Origin: Streptomyces actinomycinicus
GTDB lineage: Bacteria > Actinomycetota > Actinomycetes > Streptomycetales > Streptomycetaceae
Reading direction: 5' to 3'
Length of the DNA: 64,000 nucleotides
Assembly (NCBI RefSeq): GCF_016741775.1
Contig: NZ_JAERRK010000002.1
Coordinates: 124,001-188,000 of the forward strand
Part shown: in pieces, positions 1 to 7,839 of the stretch
Position numbering within the stretch: position 1 is the first letter of the stretch
Layout of the letters: each line of letters begins with the position of its first letter
Translations under genes and position numbers: made by a program
Notes under the pieces: model-generated
Databases searched by the model: none
Told to the model about the DNA's origin: nothing
Seen by the model: only the letters and a program-made list of their open reading frames with translations

Positions 1-1324
1 CCGGGGGCAGCAGCACGGACGCCGACTGGTCGCGCTCGTCCTTCTTCTGCAGGCCGGGGATCTGCGTGACCGTGTTGGCGTCGTAGTCGTAGATCGCCGA
101 GCCGGTGCCCGGGATGTTGTTGCCGAAGACGTGGCTGCCGGAGTAGAAGAGGCGGCCGTCCTGCATGAGGATCATCGCCGGGTACAGACCCCAGTACGAC
201 CAGGTCTGGTTGACCTTCCACAGCGGCTGCCACTGCCGGTCCTTGTCGGACCAGCGCTCGGCGGTCACCGACCCGGTGGAGTCCTCGCGGAGCCCGCCGA
301 AGGAGATGACGTCACCGTTGCCGAGTTCGGTCGCCGACGGGTACCAGTGGCCGTCGTTCAGGTCGTTGGTCTTGCTGTAGGTCTCGGTCTTCGGATCGAA
401 GATGTAGGAGTCCTTGAAGCCCTCGTAGCCGTGCCCGCCCGCGACCGGGTACGCCTTGTTGCCGCTCATGACGAGCACCCGGCCGTCCTGCAGCTGGACG
501 TGGCCCGCGCAGAACATGTCCTTGGGCGTGGGGACGACCTTGTAGGTGCCCTTGGCCGGGTCGTACACCGCGGAGGTGAACGTGCCCGCGTTGAACTGCT
601 CCTCGCTGTTGCCGGAGCCGGCGATGAGGAGCACCTTGCCGTTGCTGAGGACGACGGAGTGCATGGAGCGGACCGGGTTCTTCGTCGCCAGCACCGACCA
701 GCTGCCGTTGGCGCACTGGTCGGCGCTCCCGGTGCACCGGGCGGGCGGGGGCGGGGCGGCGACCTGCTCCATGGTGTAGTCGTCGGTGGTCGCCGAGCCG
801 GTGCCGTAGACGGAGACACCCCAGGTGATCCGGTCGGTGCCGGCCGGGACCTCGGGGGTGCGCACCGTGGCCTGTGTCCAGCCGGAGGCCATGTCGAGGG
901 TCTTGAGGTCGGTCCAGTACTGCCAGCCGGCGGTGGTGTCGTGCCGGAACAGGGTGATGTTGGCGTCGGGGGTCGTGGTCTTGTACCAGAGCCCGAGGTC
1001 GTACTGCTTGCCGACGGAGACCACCGGCGCGCAGTCGGTGGACTCGGTGATCAGCGCCTTGCGGTCGCCGTCGACCCGTCGGGTCAGGGAGACCTTCATC
1101 GCCTTGGCGCCGGAGTGGGCGTCGGAGGTGGTCGCGAAGCTGAAGTCGTTGTCGCCCCAGCCCGACTTCTCCCAGCAGTACGGCATGTCGCCGGTGCCGG
1201 CGGTCTCGAAGCCGGGGTTCTTGACGAGGTTCGCGGCCTCGGCGCTCTGCGGCGCGGTGAGGAGCAGACCGGCGGTCAGGGCGCCCACCCCGGCCAGTGC
1301 GGTCCGTCTGCGGTATCTGCTCAC
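1..1324 (-). CDS. Secreted galactose-oxidase-like (copper radical oxidase) protein, C-terminus outside window
   Basis: The first 441 residues are visible. The GTG start (1322-1324) overlaps the TGA of the upstream gene by 4 bp. Residues 1-31 form a signal peptide with an RYRRR stretch and an Ala-rich cleavage region. Residues 32-190 begin NLVKNPGFE and look like a carbohydrate-binding jelly-roll module. Kelch-type blades follow from about 205. The galactose oxidase thioether pair seems present: Cys about 272 in FCAGH (compare FCPG) and Tyr about 328 in HWYPSAT (compare RGYQSSAT). The axial Tyr and both His ligands would lie beyond base 1 and cannot be checked. The family oxidises primary alcohols or sugars with a Cu-Tyr radical. 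As last visible gene of a glycosyltransferase operon it probably oxidises the surface glycan made by the others. Family is fairly secure; substrate is inferred. Confidence 0.85.
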   Translation of the reverse strand, partial: MSRYRRRTALAGVGALTAGLLLTAPQSAEAANLVKNPGFETAGTGDMPYCWEKSGWGDNDFSFATTSDAHSGAKAMKVSLTRRVDGDRKALITESTDCAPVVSVGKQYDLGLWYKTTTPDANITLFRHDTTAGWQYWTDLKTLDMASGWTQATVRTPEVPAGTDRITWGVSVYGTGSATTDDYTMEQVAAPPPPARCTGSADQCANGSWSVLATKNPVRSMHSVVLSNGKVLLIAGSGNSEEQFNAGTFTSAVYDPAKGTYKVVPTPKDMFCAGHVQLQDGRVLVMSGNKAYPVAGGHGYEGFKDSYIFDPKTETYSKTNDLNDGHWYPSATELGNGDVISFGGLREDSTGSVTAERWSDKDRQWQPLWKVNQTWSYWGLYPAMILMQDGRLFYSGSHVFGNNIPGTGSAIYDYDANTVTQIPGLQKKDERDQSASVLLPP

Positions 1325-2505
1325 ACGGCTCTCCTTGCGGTCGTACGGTTCCCGGCTCGGCGGCGCGGGAGATAGACCAGCGCTTCGGTTCCCGCGAAGC
1401 GCAGGACGAACGTCAGCACCAGCGCCAGTGCGGTGGCGGGCAGGGCGCCCATGCCGAACCGGTCCACGAGCAGCGCGATGAGCGGGATGCGCAGCACGAG
1501 GTCGGCGTTGGCGAGCAGGGCGAACCGGCCGAGCCGGTCCCAGCCGCGGCGGTGCGCTCGGCGGTCCCGGAACAGCAGCTGCTCGATGAGCAGGAAGTTC
1601 CAGGCGACGCCGAGCTGGTTGGCGAGGATCTCGGCGGGCACGTAGTGCAGGCCGAGGGCGGTGAGGGCGTACAGGCCCAGCAGGTTGGGCACGAATCCGC
1701 TCGCGCCGATCAGCCCGAAGCCGATCATCCGGGCGAGGGGCGTGGCGGTGCGCAGGCCGGCGAGGTGGCGCAGGAAGCGGAAGCCCTCCTTGGCCGTGGA
1801 CTTGGACTCGCCGGCGAACCGGTCCTGGAAGACGAACGGCACCTCGGCGACCCGGCGGGGGCGGCTGCGGACGGCCAGTTCGAGCAGGATCTTGTAGCCG
1901 AGCGGCCTGAGGACGTCCGGGGTGACGGCGCTGCGGCGGATGGCGAAGAAGCCGCTCATCGGGTCGCTGACGCCGTGCAGCCGGCGCGGGAACAGGGCCT
2001 TGGTGAGCCAGGTCGCGGCGCGTGACACGGCGACCCGGTAACCGCCGGCGAGCCCGGCCCGGCTGCCGCCCTCGATGTACCGGGAGGCGACGACGAGTTC
2101 GGCGCCGGCCCGCTCGCCGGTGGCGACCAGATCCGGGACCAGGGACGGCGGGTGCTGGCAGTCGCCGTCCATGACGACGATCCACTCCGAGCCGGCCGCC
2201 TTCAGCCCCTCGACCACGGCCCCGCCGAGCCCGCCGACGGGTTCCTCGCGGTGCAGTACGGCCACCGGGAAAGGGCAGTCCTGTGCGGCCTCCCGGATCG
2301 CCTCGGGGGTGTCGTCGGTGGAGTCGTCCACGAAGACGACCTCGCAGGGCAGCCGGGCGGGCACCGACTCGGTGATCAGCTGCAGCAGCCGGCGGACGTT
2401 CCCCGACTCGTTGAACGTCGGTACGACGATGGTGACGGCCCCGGGTTCCGGTACCTCGACGGCGTCGAGGCCGGGGACGGGGGCGGTGTACTCGTGGTTC
2501 GTCAT
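1321..2505 (-). CDS. GT2 polyprenyl-phosphate glycosyltransferase fused to GtrA domain
   Basis: Protein of 394 aa. The N-terminal half is a DPM1/polyprenyl-phosphomannose-synthase-like GT2 fold: ITIVVPTFNE-type start (VTIVVPTFNES about residue 22), FVDDSTDD, and the donor/metal motif DGDCQHPP. The C-terminal part (about 270-390) has four hydrophobic helices typical of GtrA, with GLIGASGF and a conserved WNF. Members of this architecture make lipid-linked monosaccharides and move them across the membrane as donors for GT-C enzymes. The ATG was chosen because it overlaps the upstream stop as ATGA (2502-2505); an open frame continues far upstream but runs antiparallel inside the neighbouring gene. 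The next gene is a GT-C transferase, so this enzyme is likely to supply its lipid-sugar donor. The sugar is unknown. Confidence 0.88.
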   Translation of the reverse strand: MTNHEYTAPVPGLDAVEVPEPGAVTIVVPTFNESGNVRRLLQLITESVPARLPCEVVFVDDSTDDTPEAIREAAQDCPFPVAVLHREEPVGGLGGAVVEGLKAAGSEWIVVMDGDCQHPPSLVPDLVATGERAGAELVVASRYIEGGSRAGLAGGYRVAVSRAATWLTKALFPRRLHGVSDPMSGFFAIRRSAVTPDVLRPLGYKILLELAVRSRPRRVAEVPFVFQDRFAGESKSTAKEGFRFLRHLAGLRTATPLARMIGFGLIGASGFVPNLLGLYALTALGLHYVPAEILANQLGVAWNFLLIEQLLFRDRRAHRRGWDRLGRFALLANADLVLRIPLIALLVDRFGMGALPATALALVLTFVLRFAGTEALVYLPRRRAGNRTTARRAV

Positions 2506-4154
2506 CGGACGCCTCCTGCGGTCGCCGCCTGGATCTGCCGGATCTCGATGCGGTCGTCCCCGGTGCCGAAGGTGGCGACCGGCGTGGAGTGCTCGATGGC
2601 GGCCCGGACGTTGGGCAGGTCCTTGGCGTCCCGGCGGACGGTCGGCGAGGCCACGACGTAGTCGAGGTCCCGCCAGCCCCGCGGCATGGTCTTGGTGACG
2701 GCCGGGTCGAGATCGGCCTTGTAGAACCAGATGGCGCCCGGCCCGGGCCGGTACCCGGCGTGCACGAGGTCCAGCCACAGCGCGTCGTCGACCAGGACCC
2801 GGGTGTCCTCCGGGTCGGCCACCTTGGTGCCGAGCCAGTCGGAGGCCTGCCGGTAGGGCTTGTTGGCGTCGGCGGTGAGGGCGGTGCGGGTGCCGTCGTA
2901 CCAGTGCGGGACGACGTAGGCGCCCGCGGCGAGCGCGAGGACGGCGGCCAGCGCGTACCGGCCGGCCGTGACGGCCCGGTTCTCGCCGTCGGCGCGCCAC
3001 CGGCGCAGCACCGCGTGGGCCACGGAGGCCGCGCCGCCGGCCAGCACCAGGGCGAGGAAGGGCAGCGCGCCGATGACGTACATGGCGGGCAGGTAGCCGT
3101 CCGGGCGCATCGCGACGGCGGCGAGGATCGCCACCGCCAGGGCCGGTCCGGCGAGGGCGCGGGCGGTGACCGACCAGCGCCACGTGAGGATCAGCAGGAG
3201 GGCCCCGGCGAGCCCGCCGATGGGCAGGACGCGGTCGTAGTACAGCCAGGAGTGCAGCACCCCGTACGAGCCGGAGTCCGGGTCGAGGATGAAGCCCGAA
3301 CCGGGCCGGGACATCTGGTACTTGATGCCGTCCAGCAGCGAGACGTGACCGCCGCCCGGGAGGAGTTCGCCCTTCAGCAGGGCGAAGAGCGGGTACGAGA
3401 AGCCGATCAGGGCGCAGGCGGTGACGGCTCCGGTGAGGGCGAACTTGCGGGTGTCGCGGTGGCTGTGCCGCCACATGGTGAGGAACAGGGCGGGCAGGAC
3501 GACGAGCATCGTCTCCTTGGTGAGGACGCCCGCGGCGGCGGCGAGTCCGGCGCCGAAGTGGTGCCAGAGGTGGCGGCTGGGCGAGGCGGCGAGGCAGAAC
3601 GCCAGCAGCAGCCACATCACGGCGATGTTGTCGAGGAAGATCTCCCGGCTGAGGACGACCGCGAGCGGGGAGAGCCCGAAGAGGGCCATGCCCAGTCCGG
3701 CGGCCCAGCGGGGCAGGGAGAGCCGGCGGCCCAGGACGTAGACGAGGACCGCGCTGGTTCCGCTGATCACGAGCATGGTGACCCGCATGGCGCCGACGGT
3801 CATGGAGTCGGGGCTGAGCACGGAGGGGATCCAGGTGAGCAGGGCTATCTGGATCCAGCCGAGCGGCGGGTGGTCGTACCAGTAGGTGTAGTGGGCGAGG
3901 CCCCGGCCCTCCTGGACGGCCCAGGCCTGGGCGAGGTAGGTGCCCTCGTCGTCGCTGAGGGTGGGGTAGGCGGTGATGTTCCAGCCCTGGACGACGAGGA
4001 TCGCCACGAGCAGGACACCGCAGAGCAGCAGGTCGGAACGGGAGGAGCGAAGCCTCACCGGAGGCTGTGTTCGGCCGGTCGAACGGGCCGTGGGCGCAGG
4101 CCGGCGCTGCGCGGGGACCTTCGCTCCGGTCACCGCGGGAAGAGTCGAGGTCAC
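2502..4154 (-). CDS. GT-C family (PMT/ArnT-like) membrane glycosyltransferase
   Basis: A 550-aa polytopic membrane protein. After a basic, disordered N-terminus (about 40 aa) come roughly ten hydrophobic segments. The first extracytoplasmic loop contains SDDEGTYLAQAW, the acidic Asp-Glu motif used by PMT/ArnT-type GT-C enzymes for metal and lipid-phosphate donor binding, followed by YWYDHPPLGW, a typical PMT_2 signature. The C-terminal about 130 residues form a soluble outside domain. It starts at GTG with a 4-bp GTGA overlap with the upstream gene and overlaps the downstream gene by ATGA, so the genes are translationally coupled. It probably transfers a sugar from a polyprenyl carrier to a surface acceptor outside the membrane. 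Fold assignment is confident; donor and acceptor are unknown. Confidence 0.85.
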   Translation of the reverse strand: MTSTLPAVTGAKVPAQRRPAPTARSTGRTQPPVRLRSSRSDLLLCGVLLVAILVVQGWNITAYPTLSDDEGTYLAQAWAVQEGRGLAHYTYWYDHPPLGWIQIALLTWIPSVLSPDSMTVGAMRVTMLVISGTSAVLVYVLGRRLSLPRWAAGLGMALFGLSPLAVVLSREIFLDNIAVMWLLLAFCLAASPSRHLWHHFGAGLAAAAGVLTKETMLVVLPALFLTMWRHSHRDTRKFALTGAVTACALIGFSYPLFALLKGELLPGGGHVSLLDGIKYQMSRPGSGFILDPDSGSYGVLHSWLYYDRVLPIGGLAGALLLILTWRWSVTARALAGPALAVAILAAVAMRPDGYLPAMYVIGALPFLALVLAGGAASVAHAVLRRWRADGENRAVTAGRYALAAVLALAAGAYVVPHWYDGTRTALTADANKPYRQASDWLGTKVADPEDTRVLVDDALWLDLVHAGYRPGPGAIWFYKADLDPAVTKTMPRGWRDLDYVVASPTVRRDAKDLPNVRAAIEHSTPVATFGTGDDRIEIRQIQAATAGGVR

Positions 4155-5419
4155 GCGGGAACGTCCTCTCGGATCGGCTCGGCCGCGGTGAGGTGCGCGC
4201 CGACGTGGGTGGTCAGCTCCCAGTCGTTACGGCCGCGCTGCTCGCGCCACACGGCACGGATCGCGGCTCCGGCGAGCAGTACCTGGTAGAAGGGGCCGCC
4301 CACGATGAGCTTGACGTAGTGGACCAGGCGGACCCGCAGGCCGTACTGCTTGCCGAAGTCGTGCAGCCCGACCACCTCGAAGACGAAGGTGACGGCGGCG
4401 GTGACCAGCGGCAGGAAGGTGAGGAAGGCGATTCCGACGGGCACGTCCAGGAAGAGCGCGACCGCCGCGTTCAGCGGGATGATCACGCCCGAGAACGCCT
4501 GCAGGAACGGCGTCATCAGCGTGTACCGGGCGAGCCACCGCTGGCCGAATCCCGGCAGTTGCTTCCAGTCCTTCTTCCGGTAGACCTGAAGGAACCCCTG
4601 GTTCCAGCGGGTGCGCTGCTTCAGCAGCGACATCAGCGTGCCCGGGGTCTCCTCGCGGGTGACCATGTCGGAGTCGTAGGCGACGACGACCTTCTTGCCG
4701 ACGCTGGACAGCCGGACGCCCAGGTCGCAGTCCTCGGCCAGGCAGTCGGGGTCCCAGCCGTCCGCCTCCCGCAGCACGTCCGTGCGGACGAAGACGGTGT
4801 TGCCGCCGAGCGGGATGAACCCCTTCTGCGCGTGCAGGTGCAGCCGGGAGCGGAACCAGAAGAAGTACTCCAGGCAGTTGCGCAGGCTGTACCAGCTGGA
4901 GTGGAAGTTGATCAGCTGCACACCGCCCTGGACGACGTCCGCCCCGGTGGTCCGGAAGGCGTGGTCGACGTGGGCGAGCAGTTCGGGATGGACCTGGTCC
5001 TCGGCGTCGAAGACCCCGACGACGTCGCCGCGGCAGTGCGGCAGCGCCGTGTTCATGGCCTTGGGCTTGTTCTTCTTCTCGTGGGTGTCGACGACCACCC
5101 GCACCCGCGGGTCCCGGCCGGCGGCCTTCTCGGCCACCTCGGCGGTCTCCGGGTCGTCGTGCCCGACGATCACGATGATCTCGAAGTCGGTGTGTGTGGA
5201 CTCCAGCAGCCGCTGGATGGTGTGGTCGAGCACGGCTTGCTCGTGCCGGGCCGGCAGGAGCAGCGAGAACGACAGGTGCTCGGCGCCGTCCGGTCTGCCG
5301 AAGCGGGTGGAGGCGAGCACCTCGGGCGTGCGCCACGCGTGCATCTGCCACCACAGGGTGAAGGCTGCCATCCAGAAAAGAGCAAGCGAGACGGCAGCGA
5401 TGAAGACAGACGTCAGCAA
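4151..5419 (-). CDS. Membrane GT2 synthase with QRTRW motif (first gene of glycan operon)
   Basis: This is a processive-type GT2. It has an N-terminal membrane helix, then a cytoplasmic catalytic domain with LLLPARHE, VFDAEDQVHP (DXD-like), CLAEDCDLG (ED acid/base motif) and QRTRW, matching the Q(R/Q)XRW signature of cellulose, chitin and hyaluronan synthases. Three or four C-terminal helices follow. I chose the TTG at 5417-5419 (422 aa), preceded by a GGGGGGAT purine run; the frame stays open to 5590, but that extra stretch is hydrophilic and contains the likely promoter palindrome. It heads the four-gene operon ending in the galactose-oxidase-like protein. The pairing resembles the CslA/GlxA system for hyphal-tip glycan, although this is a separate locus. 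Exact start is uncertain. Confidence 0.82.
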   Translation of the reverse strand: MLTSVFIAAVSLALFWMAAFTLWWQMHAWRTPEVLASTRFGRPDGAEHLSFSLLLPARHEQAVLDHTIQRLLESTHTDFEIIVIVGHDDPETAEVAEKAAGRDPRVRVVVDTHEKKNKPKAMNTALPHCRGDVVGVFDAEDQVHPELLAHVDHAFRTTGADVVQGGVQLINFHSSWYSLRNCLEYFFWFRSRLHLHAQKGFIPLGGNTVFVRTDVLREADGWDPDCLAEDCDLGVRLSSVGKKVVVAYDSDMVTREETPGTLMSLLKQRTRWNQGFLQVYRKKDWKQLPGFGQRWLARYTLMTPFLQAFSGVIIPLNAAVALFLDVPVGIAFLTFLPLVTAAVTFVFEVVGLHDFGKQYGLRVRLVHYVKLIVGGPFYQVLLAGAAIRAVWREQRGRNDWELTTHVGAHLTAAEPIREDVPA

Positions 5420-5455
5420 ACAGATCCCCCCAGATCCGAAAACCCCCCTGCGGAC

Positions 5456-5470
5456 GTGACGGAACGTCAC
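5456..5470 (-). promoter_or_regulatory. Operator-like inverted repeat upstream of the glycan operon
   Basis: GTGACG-GAA-CGTCAC is a perfect 6+3+6 inverted repeat lying 37-51 bp before the proposed TTG start. Its position fits a repressor or activator site over the promoter or the transcription start. It resembles a CRP half-site pair but the spacing is one base too long (see rejected items). Confidence 0.4.
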
Positions 5471-5633
5471 ATCCGCTGCATCGCTGTGGAGAGAGTAGGC
5501 GGGATCTGTGAAGTGCGGGCGCTGTTCAGATAAAAAGCGTGTTTCGTGTCGGTGGTGCGAGTAGCGGGACCTTTCCGAACACTTGCTCACATTCGGGCGG
5601 TTCCAGCCGTCCGCTTGTCCAAGAGCGCGCCGG

Positions 5634-7667
5634 TCAGCGCGCGTTCAGCGCCCCACGCAACCGCTCCGGATCGGCGGTCGGGGCGTCACATGTGAAGTTA
5701 CGGCAGACGTACGCCGCCGGTTCACCGGCGAGGAGCGGCCGGCCGGCGAGGAGTGGGAACTCGTCACCGTCCGGCGTTCCGGCCGCGACGACGGCGCCCG
5801 GCGCGGTGCCGAGAAGGGCCGTGCGGTGCAGGGCTGCCGTCCGCTCCTCGGCGAGGGAGGGTCCGACGACCGCGACCTCCTTGGGCCCGTCGAGCAGCGC
5901 CTCGGCGACGGCCAGCCCCCATCCGATGAACCGGGGCACCCGCGGGCCGAGCGTCTTCACGACCCCCAGCCCCCGTTCGGCGGCGGTGCGGTGGGGCTCG
6001 GAGCCGGTGTGGGCGGCATAGCTCAGCAGCGCGCCGGCCGCGGCGGTCCAGCCCGAGGGGGCGGCGTTGTCGGTGGGGTCCTGGGGCCTGCGGATGAGCT
6101 GCTCGGCATCGGAGGCGGTGTCGTACAGGGCGCCGGTCTCCGGGTCGGCGAAGCGGGTGAGCACGTGGTCGAGGAGCAGTCCGGCGAAGTCGAGCCAGAC
6201 GCCCTCGCCGGTCACCGAGGCGAGGGCGAGGAAGCCCTCGGCGACGTCGGCGTAGTCCTCCAGGACGCCCGCGTTGGGGCCGACGCGGCCGTCCTTGCTG
6301 GTGCGGGCGAGCCGGGCGTGTTCGTCGAGGTGGACGCGGACGAGCAGGTCGGCGGCGCCGACGGCGGCCTCGACCAGATCGGGGCGGTCGAAGTAGGCGC
6401 CGGTCTCGGCGAGTGCGGCGACGGCGAGCCCGTTCCACGCGGCGACGACCTTGTCGTCCCGGCCGGGTGCGGGCCGCCCGGCCCGCACCGCCAGCAGCCG
6501 GCTCCTGACGGACGCCACCTTCCCCGCGTCGAACACGCCTTCCGTCTGCGGCAGTTGCAGGACAGACCGGCCGTGTTCAAAAGTGCCCTCATCGGTCACG
6601 CCGAAGTACTGGACGGCGAGGCCGGCGTCGTCACCGAGGGCGTTCTGCAGTTGTTCGGGCGTCCACACGTAGTACGCGCCCTCCACGTGCCGCCCGCTGC
6701 CGTCGTCGCTGTCGGCGTCGAGGGCGGAGGCGAAACCGCCTTCACCGGTGCGCAGTTCACGCACCATGAAGTCGGCGGTCTCCAGCGCCACCCGCCGGGC
6801 GAGGTCCGACCCGGTGGCCCGCCACAGATGGGCGTACACCCGGCACAGAAGGGCGTTGTCGTACAGCATCTTCTCGAAGTGGGGCACGATCCAGTCGCGG
6901 TCCACGGAGTAGCGGGCGAACCCTCCGCCGAGCTGGTCGTAGAGGCCACCGCGGGCCATCCGCTCGCACGTGTCCTGCGCCATCTGCAACGCGCCCTCGG
7001 CGCCCGTCCGCGCGTGATGCCGCAACAGGAACTCCAGCACCATGGACGGCGGGAACTTGGGCGCGCCGCCAAACCCGCCGCGCTGCGGGTCGTACTCGCG
7101 GGTGAGGCCGAGGAGGGCCTGGGCGAGTTCCTGCTCGCCGGGCGCCTCGGCGGAGTGCCGGACGATCTCCCGCTGGGAGAGGTCGCGGACGATCTTCCCG
7201 GCGACGTCGTCGACCTCGTCCCGCCGGGTGCTCCAGGCCTGCTCGACGCCCTCCAGCACCTGCCGGAAGGACGGCATGCCGTGCCGCGGGGCGGGCGGGA
7301 AGTAGGTGCCGAAGTAGAAGGGCTCGGCGTCCGGGGTGAGGAACACGGTCATGGGCCAGCCGCCCTGTCCGGTGGCCGCCTGGACCGCCTCCATGTACAC
7401 GGCGTCCACGTCCGGCCGCTCCTCGCGGTCGACCTTGACGCTGACGAAGTGCTCGTTGAGGTAGTCGGCGGTGGCCTGGTCCTCGAAGGACTCGTGCGCC
7501 ATGACGTGACACCAGTGACAGCTGCTGTACCCGACGCTCAGCAGCACCGGTCGGTTCGTCCTGCGGGCCTCGTCGAAGGCCTCGGCCGACCAGGGCCACC
7601 AGTCGACGGGGTTGTCGGCGTGCTGGAGCAGGTACGGCGACGTCTCATGGGCCAGTCGATTCGGCAT
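5634..7667 (-). CDS. YyaL-like thioredoxin-domain protein (DUF255 / six-hairpin fold)
   Basis: A 677-aa soluble protein. It opens with [20 protein letters not shown], the hallmark of the YyaL/spermatogenesis-associated-20 family. Residues about 20-170 are a thioredoxin-like domain with a CHWC redox motif in [10 protein letters not shown] and the conserved VDREERPD. The rest (about 190-670) is an alpha/alpha-barrel resembling N-acylglucosamine 2-epimerases. The ATG at 7665-7667 matches the usual family start; the open frame extends further upstream without family similarity. The function of this widespread family is not settled. It has its own 172-bp upstream gap and is divergent from the STAND gene. 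It lies upstream of the glycan operon on the same strand, with 214 bp between them. Confidence 0.93.
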   Translation of the reverse strand: MPNRLAHETSPYLLQHADNPVDWWPWSAEAFDEARRTNRPVLLSVGYSSCHWCHVMAHESFEDQATADYLNEHFVSVKVDREERPDVDAVYMEAVQAATGQGGWPMTVFLTPDAEPFYFGTYFPPAPRHGMPSFRQVLEGVEQAWSTRRDEVDDVAGKIVRDLSQREIVRHSAEAPGEQELAQALLGLTREYDPQRGGFGGAPKFPPSMVLEFLLRHHARTGAEGALQMAQDTCERMARGGLYDQLGGGFARYSVDRDWIVPHFEKMLYDNALLCRVYAHLWRATGSDLARRVALETADFMVRELRTGEGGFASALDADSDDGSGRHVEGAYYVWTPEQLQNALGDDAGLAVQYFGVTDEGTFEHGRSVLQLPQTEGVFDAGKVASVRSRLLAVRAGRPAPGRDDKVVAAWNGLAVAALAETGAYFDRPDLVEAAVGAADLLVRVHLDEHARLARTSKDGRVGPNAGVLEDYADVAEGFLALASVTGEGVWLDFAGLLLDHVLTRFADPETGALYDTASDAEQLIRRPQDPTDNAAPSGWTAAAGALLSYAAHTGSEPHRTAAERGLGVVKTLGPRVPRFIGWGLAVAEALLDGPKEVAVVGPSLAEERTAALHRTALLGTAPGAVVAAGTPDGDEFPLLAGRPLLAGEPAAYVCRNFTCDAPTADPERLRGALNAR

Positions 7668-7839
7668 GAGTCCATCCTGCCGCAGCACCCGCACACCGGG
7701 CGTCAGGCCCGGACGGTGACCTTGAGTTTCGCCGGACACGAAACCCTCACCACCCCCGCTGATCGTCACCCCCTCGCCATACCGCCCTCCCCGAAGGACA
7801 CTCGTACGCAAGGGAGTTGCCGCCGGAGGGGGACGGGAC

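Noticed and set aside
131..1375. Long plus-strand frames over the oxidase gene
   Set aside because: They are antisense shadows produced by GC bias; the minus frame shows signal peptide, kelch motifs and operon overlap.
2506..3615. N-terminal extension of the GT2-GtrA frame
   Set aside because: It runs inside the GT-C gene, is Arg/Pro-rich without family similarity, and the ATG at 2505 is coupled to the upstream stop.
5456..5470. CRP-type site for the glycan operon
   Set aside because: TGTGA and TCAC halves are 7 bp apart instead of 6, so the canonical cAMP-receptor spacing is not met.
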